This document shows, one piece after another, positions 7,656-7,758 of a stretch of 7,758 nucleotides of DNA. Within the stretch, counting starts at the first letter, position 1. The number at the start of each line of letters is the position of its first letter. Under the pieces are notes generated by a model. The model was not told the DNA's origin and did no database searches. It saw only the letters and a program-made list of their open reading frames with translations. A program made the position numbers and the translations under genes. This DNA is from Bacteroidales bacterium (GTDB lineage Bacteria > Bacteroidota > Bacteroidia > Bacteroidales > VadinHA17): NCBI GenBank assembly GCA_012514255.1, contig JAAZAP010000354.1:1-7758 (forward strand), written 5' to 3'.

Positions 7656-7758
7656 CCGAGATAATCCCCCAGCGCCGCTACATAATCGGCAAACTTCTTC
7701 TTCCCCAGATCGGTTATATGGCACATCGTCTGCGGGTAACTCTCGCCGAAGCTCTTCA
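7634..7758 (-). CDS. Winged-helix transcriptional regulator, C-terminal fragment (gene continues beyond the window)
   Basis: Only the last 40 codons are inside the window; the stop is at 7636-7634 on the minus strand. The translation contains YPQTMCHITDLGKKKFADY followed by VAALGDYL. This is the pattern of the wing and final helix of MarR-like winged-helix domains of the HTH_34 (PF13601) type, in which a P-x-T turn, an 'LT..G' strand end and an 'F..Y...L' helix close the protein. The last seven residues, GSEGRKV, come from the octamer repeat and look like an appended tail rather than domain. The gene is convergent with the cellulose cluster, so it is not part of that operon; whether it regulates it cannot be told from here. 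The DNA-recognition helix and the start lie outside the window. Confidence 0.7.
   Translation of the reverse strand, partial: KSFGESYPQTMCHITDLGKKKFADYVAALGDYLGSEGRKV

Noticed and set aside
7527..7724. 65-codon minus-strand open frame in the tail
   Set aside because: It spans the hairpin and octamer repeats and overlaps the better-supported winged-helix C-terminus in another frame.

Overview
The window holds one compact, same-strand gene cluster for breaking down cellulose, followed by a repeat-rich intergenic tail and the 3' end of a convergent regulator gene. Composition is moderately GC-rich. Start codons mostly lack strong Shine-Dalgarno sequences. The gene set (SSS-family symporter, GH94 phosphorylase, lipoprotein GH9, Tat-exported enolase-superfamily protein) fits an anaerobic or environmental member of the Bacteroidota. 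That assignment is an inference from style and content; no taxonomic marker gene is present.

Layout: 1-1869 encodes a sodium:solute symporter (the window opens exactly on its GTG, so everything upstream is unseen). 1912-4380 encodes a GH94 cellobiose phosphorylase with the family's catalytic and phosphate-binding residues intact. 4385-6124, only 4 bases further on, encodes a lipoprotein GH9 endoglucanase with an N-terminal Ig-like domain. An 84-base gap follows, containing a perfect 17-bp inverted repeat whose right arm includes the next start codon. 6209-7402 encodes a Tat-exported enolase-superfamily protein of the dipeptide-epimerase type. 7403-7633 is non-coding and packed with short hairpins and direct repeats. 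7634-7758 (minus strand) is the C-terminus of a winged-helix DNA-binding protein that continues beyond the window.

Working model: GH9, anchored to a membrane by a lipidated cysteine, cuts beta-1,4-glucan outside the cytoplasm. The symporter would import a product, plausibly cellobiose. The cytosolic phosphorylase splits cellobiose with phosphate into alpha-glucose-1-phosphate and glucose, which saves ATP relative to hydrolysis. No beta-glucosidase is visible in the window. The epimerase-like protein does not fit this route: its family acts on dipeptides, normally in the cytoplasm. Its export and its place downstream of cellulose genes are the main biological puzzle here. The start-codon-overlapping inverted repeat in front of it is the main structural one.
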